A DNA stretch of 6,448 bases from contig JADGRR010000172.1 of assembly GCA_017880745.1 (NCBI GenBank), positions 1 to 6,448 of the forward strand, read 5' to 3'. Position numbers and translations under genes: made by a program. Below, piece after piece: positions 5,239 to 6,448 of this stretch. Source of the DNA: Burkholderiales bacterium. Lineage in GTDB: Bacteria > Pseudomonadota > Gammaproteobacteria > Burkholderiales > SG8-39. Numbering within the stretch: the first letter of the stretch is position 1; every line of letters begins with the position of its first letter. Under the pieces are notes generated by a model. The model was not told the origin of the DNA. It worked only from the letters and a program-made list of their open reading frames with translations, and made no database searches.

Positions 5239-6348
5239 TCAAAATATCACAACCGAGCGGATGGATTTACCTTCATGCATCAAGTCGAAGGCGTCGTTGA
5301 TTTTTTCCAGTGGCATCACATGCGTAATCAAGTCGTCAACATTGATCTTGCCGTCCATATACCAATCGACAATCTTGGGGACATCTGTCCGACCTCTGGC
5401 ACCGCCGAATGCGGAGCCTTTCCAGACGCGCCCTGTTACAAGCTGAAACGGCCGGGTCGATATTTCCTGGCCGGCACCGGCGACGCCGATAATGGTGCTG
5501 ACACCCCACCCCTTGTGACAGCATTCCAGGGCTTGGCGCATCAATTTAACGTTACCGATGCACTCAAACGTGTAATCAGCTCCGCCCTTGGTCAGATTGA
5601 CCAGGTAGGCGACGAGATCGTCCTCAACTTCCTTTGGGTTGACGAAGTGCGTCATGCCCAATTTTTCCGCCAAGGCCTTGCGGCCCGGGTTGATATCCAC
5701 GCCGACGATCATGCTGGCACCCACCATGCGCGCGCCCTGGATCACATTCAGGCCGATGCCGCCGAGGCCGAACACCACCACGCGGGCGCCCGGCTGGACC
5801 TTGGCCGTATAGATCACCGCACCGATGCCGGTGGTGACGCCGCAGCCGATGTAGCAGACCTTGTCGAAAGGCGCATCCTCACGAATTTTTGCCACCGATA
5901 TCTCGGGCATCACGGAATAGTTGGCGAAGGTCGACGTACCCATGTAGTGGAACAGCGGCTTCCCGCCGATGCTGAAGCGGCTGGTGCCGTCCGGCATCAG
6001 GCCCTTTCCCTGAGTGGTGCGAATGGCCTGGCACAGATTGGTCTTCTGCGAAAGGCAGTATTCGCACTGCCGGCATTCCGGCGTGTACAGCGGAATCACG
6101 TGATCGCCCGGCTTGACGCTGGTCACGCCGGTGCCCACTTCCACGACGATGCCCGCGCCCTCGTGGCCAAGAATTGCCGGAAAAATTCCTTCGGGATCGT
6201 CGCCCGACAAGGTGAAGGCATCGGTATGACAAACGCCCGTGGCCTTGATCTCCACCAGCACTTCACCCGCGCGCGGGCCATCGAGTTGCACCGTTTCTAT
6301 GGTCAGGGGGGCGCCGGCCTTGTGGGCAACCGCTGCACGTACGTCCAT
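5239..6348 (-). CDS. adhC: S-(hydroxymethyl)glutathione dehydrogenase / class III alcohol dehydrogenase
   Basis: A cytoplasmic NAD-dependent, zinc-containing medium-chain dehydrogenase (also named frmA or flhA). It oxidises S-hydroxymethylglutathione to S-formylglutathione and can also reduce S-nitrosoglutathione. At 369 residues it is the normal family length. Catalytic zinc ligands are Cys40 (GVCHTD), His62 (GHEGAG) and Cys169 (IGCGVTTG); the structural zinc ligands are Cys92, Cys95, Cys98 and Cys106. Arg110 in the NLCQAIR segment aligns with the arginine that binds the glutathione carboxylate in class III enzymes. The Rossmann motif GLGGIG is at 194-199, with Asp218 in GVDIN as the NAD-selecting acid. 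The start ATG at 6348 has AAGGAA (6355-6360) at 6-base spacing. It heads the formaldehyde module, ahead of gfa and fghA. Confidence 0.96.
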   Translation of the reverse strand: MDVRAAVAHKAGAPLTIETVQLDGPRAGEVLVEIKATGVCHTDAFTLSGDDPEGIFPAILGHEGAGIVVEVGTGVTSVKPGDHVIPLYTPECRQCEYCLSQKTNLCQAIRTTQGKGLMPDGTSRFSIGGKPLFHYMGTSTFANYSVMPEISVAKIREDAPFDKVCYIGCGVTTGIGAVIYTAKVQPGARVVVFGLGGIGLNVIQGARMVGASMIVGVDINPGRKALAEKLGMTHFVNPKEVEDDLVAYLVNLTKGGADYTFECIGNVKLMRQALECCHKGWGVSTIIGVAGAGQEISTRPFQLVTGRVWKGSAFGGARGRTDVPKIVDWYMDGKINVDDLITHVMPLEKINDAFDLMHEGKSIRSVVIF

Positions 6349-6354
6349 GTGTCG

Positions 6355-6360
6355 TTCCTT
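6355..6360 (-). promoter_or_regulatory. Ribosome binding site of adhC
   Basis: AAGGAA on the minus strand, 6 bases before the ATG at 6348, within a longer purine run (6355-6363). It supports this start. Confidence 0.7.
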
Positions 6361-6423
6361 CCTGTGAAGTTGAATGGTTGCGTCGTTATCGGAATGCGGT
6401 GAGCGCCGTGTGTCCGCAGGCTG

Positions 6424-6448
6424 TTATTCGATCATCGGCGCGATGGCC
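6424..6448 (-). CDS. Possible last 7 codons of an upstream minus-strand gene
   Basis: The minus strand reads AIAPMIE followed by TAA at 6426-6424. This could be the end of a gene lying beyond the window and transcribed toward adhC. Too little is visible to support it or to name it. The 75 bases between it and adhC show no clear promoter. Confidence 0.2.

Noticed and set aside
5275..6402. Long plus-strand open frame (375 codons) opposite adhC
   Set aside because: It is the antisense of a textbook class III alcohol dehydrogenase with all zinc ligands. Its His/Ala/Arg-rich translation matches nothing and is typical of antisense frames in GC-rich genes.
1..6448. CRISPR array, tRNA, rRNA, riboswitch or replication origin
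   Set aside because: I saw no regularly spaced repeats, no tRNA-like cloverleaf, no rRNA segments and no conserved riboswitch core on either strand by eye.

Overview
The window looks like a chromosomal segment of a GC-rich proteobacterium, most probably a betaproteobacterium of the Burkholderiales (protein-similarity impression only; no rRNA or marker gene is present). Its theme is oxidation of alcohols and detoxification of the aldehydes they yield. On the left are the C-terminal end of an unrecognised plus-strand gene (1-165) and a symmetrical terminator (166-193). They are followed on the minus strand by a 24-codon pqqA (210-284), which encodes the peptide precursor of the cofactor PQQ and has its own promoter and ribosome binding site, and by a prolyl aminopeptidase gene (378-1313).

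The stretch 1314-1695 separates the two halves of the left side. It holds the degraded C-terminal end of an IS30-type transposase, which runs right up to the peptidase start, and then about 230 bases I cannot assign. On the plus strand from 1696 comes a two-gene ABC exporter (ATPase 1696-2412, permease 2545-3342). Both proteins belong to the subfamily found with PQQ-dependent alcohol dehydrogenases (ped/exa-type clusters).

The convergent intergenic region 3343-3552 contains a second mobile-element scar, a fragment of a DDE transposase/integrase. It ends within a few bases of the stop codon of the next gene. On the minus strand, read right to left, lies a complete glutathione-dependent formaldehyde module: class III alcohol dehydrogenase / S-(hydroxymethyl)glutathione dehydrogenase (5239-6348), the glutathione-dependent formaldehyde-activating protein Gfa (4529-5107) and S-formylglutathione hydrolase (3553-4434). 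A strong intrinsic terminator sits between gfa and the hydrolase gene, and the hydrolase gene is visibly lower in GC than its neighbours.

How the genes fit together (inference): a periplasmic PQQ dehydrogenase, not in this window, would oxidise methanol, ethanol or similar alcohols. PqqA would contribute to cofactor supply, the ABC pair would serve that system in an unknown transport role, and the glutathione module would take formaldehyde to formate. The most notable point is that pqqA stands alone, with a convergent gene and a terminator where pqqB would be expected. The two transposase scars suggest the region was assembled by rearrangement.
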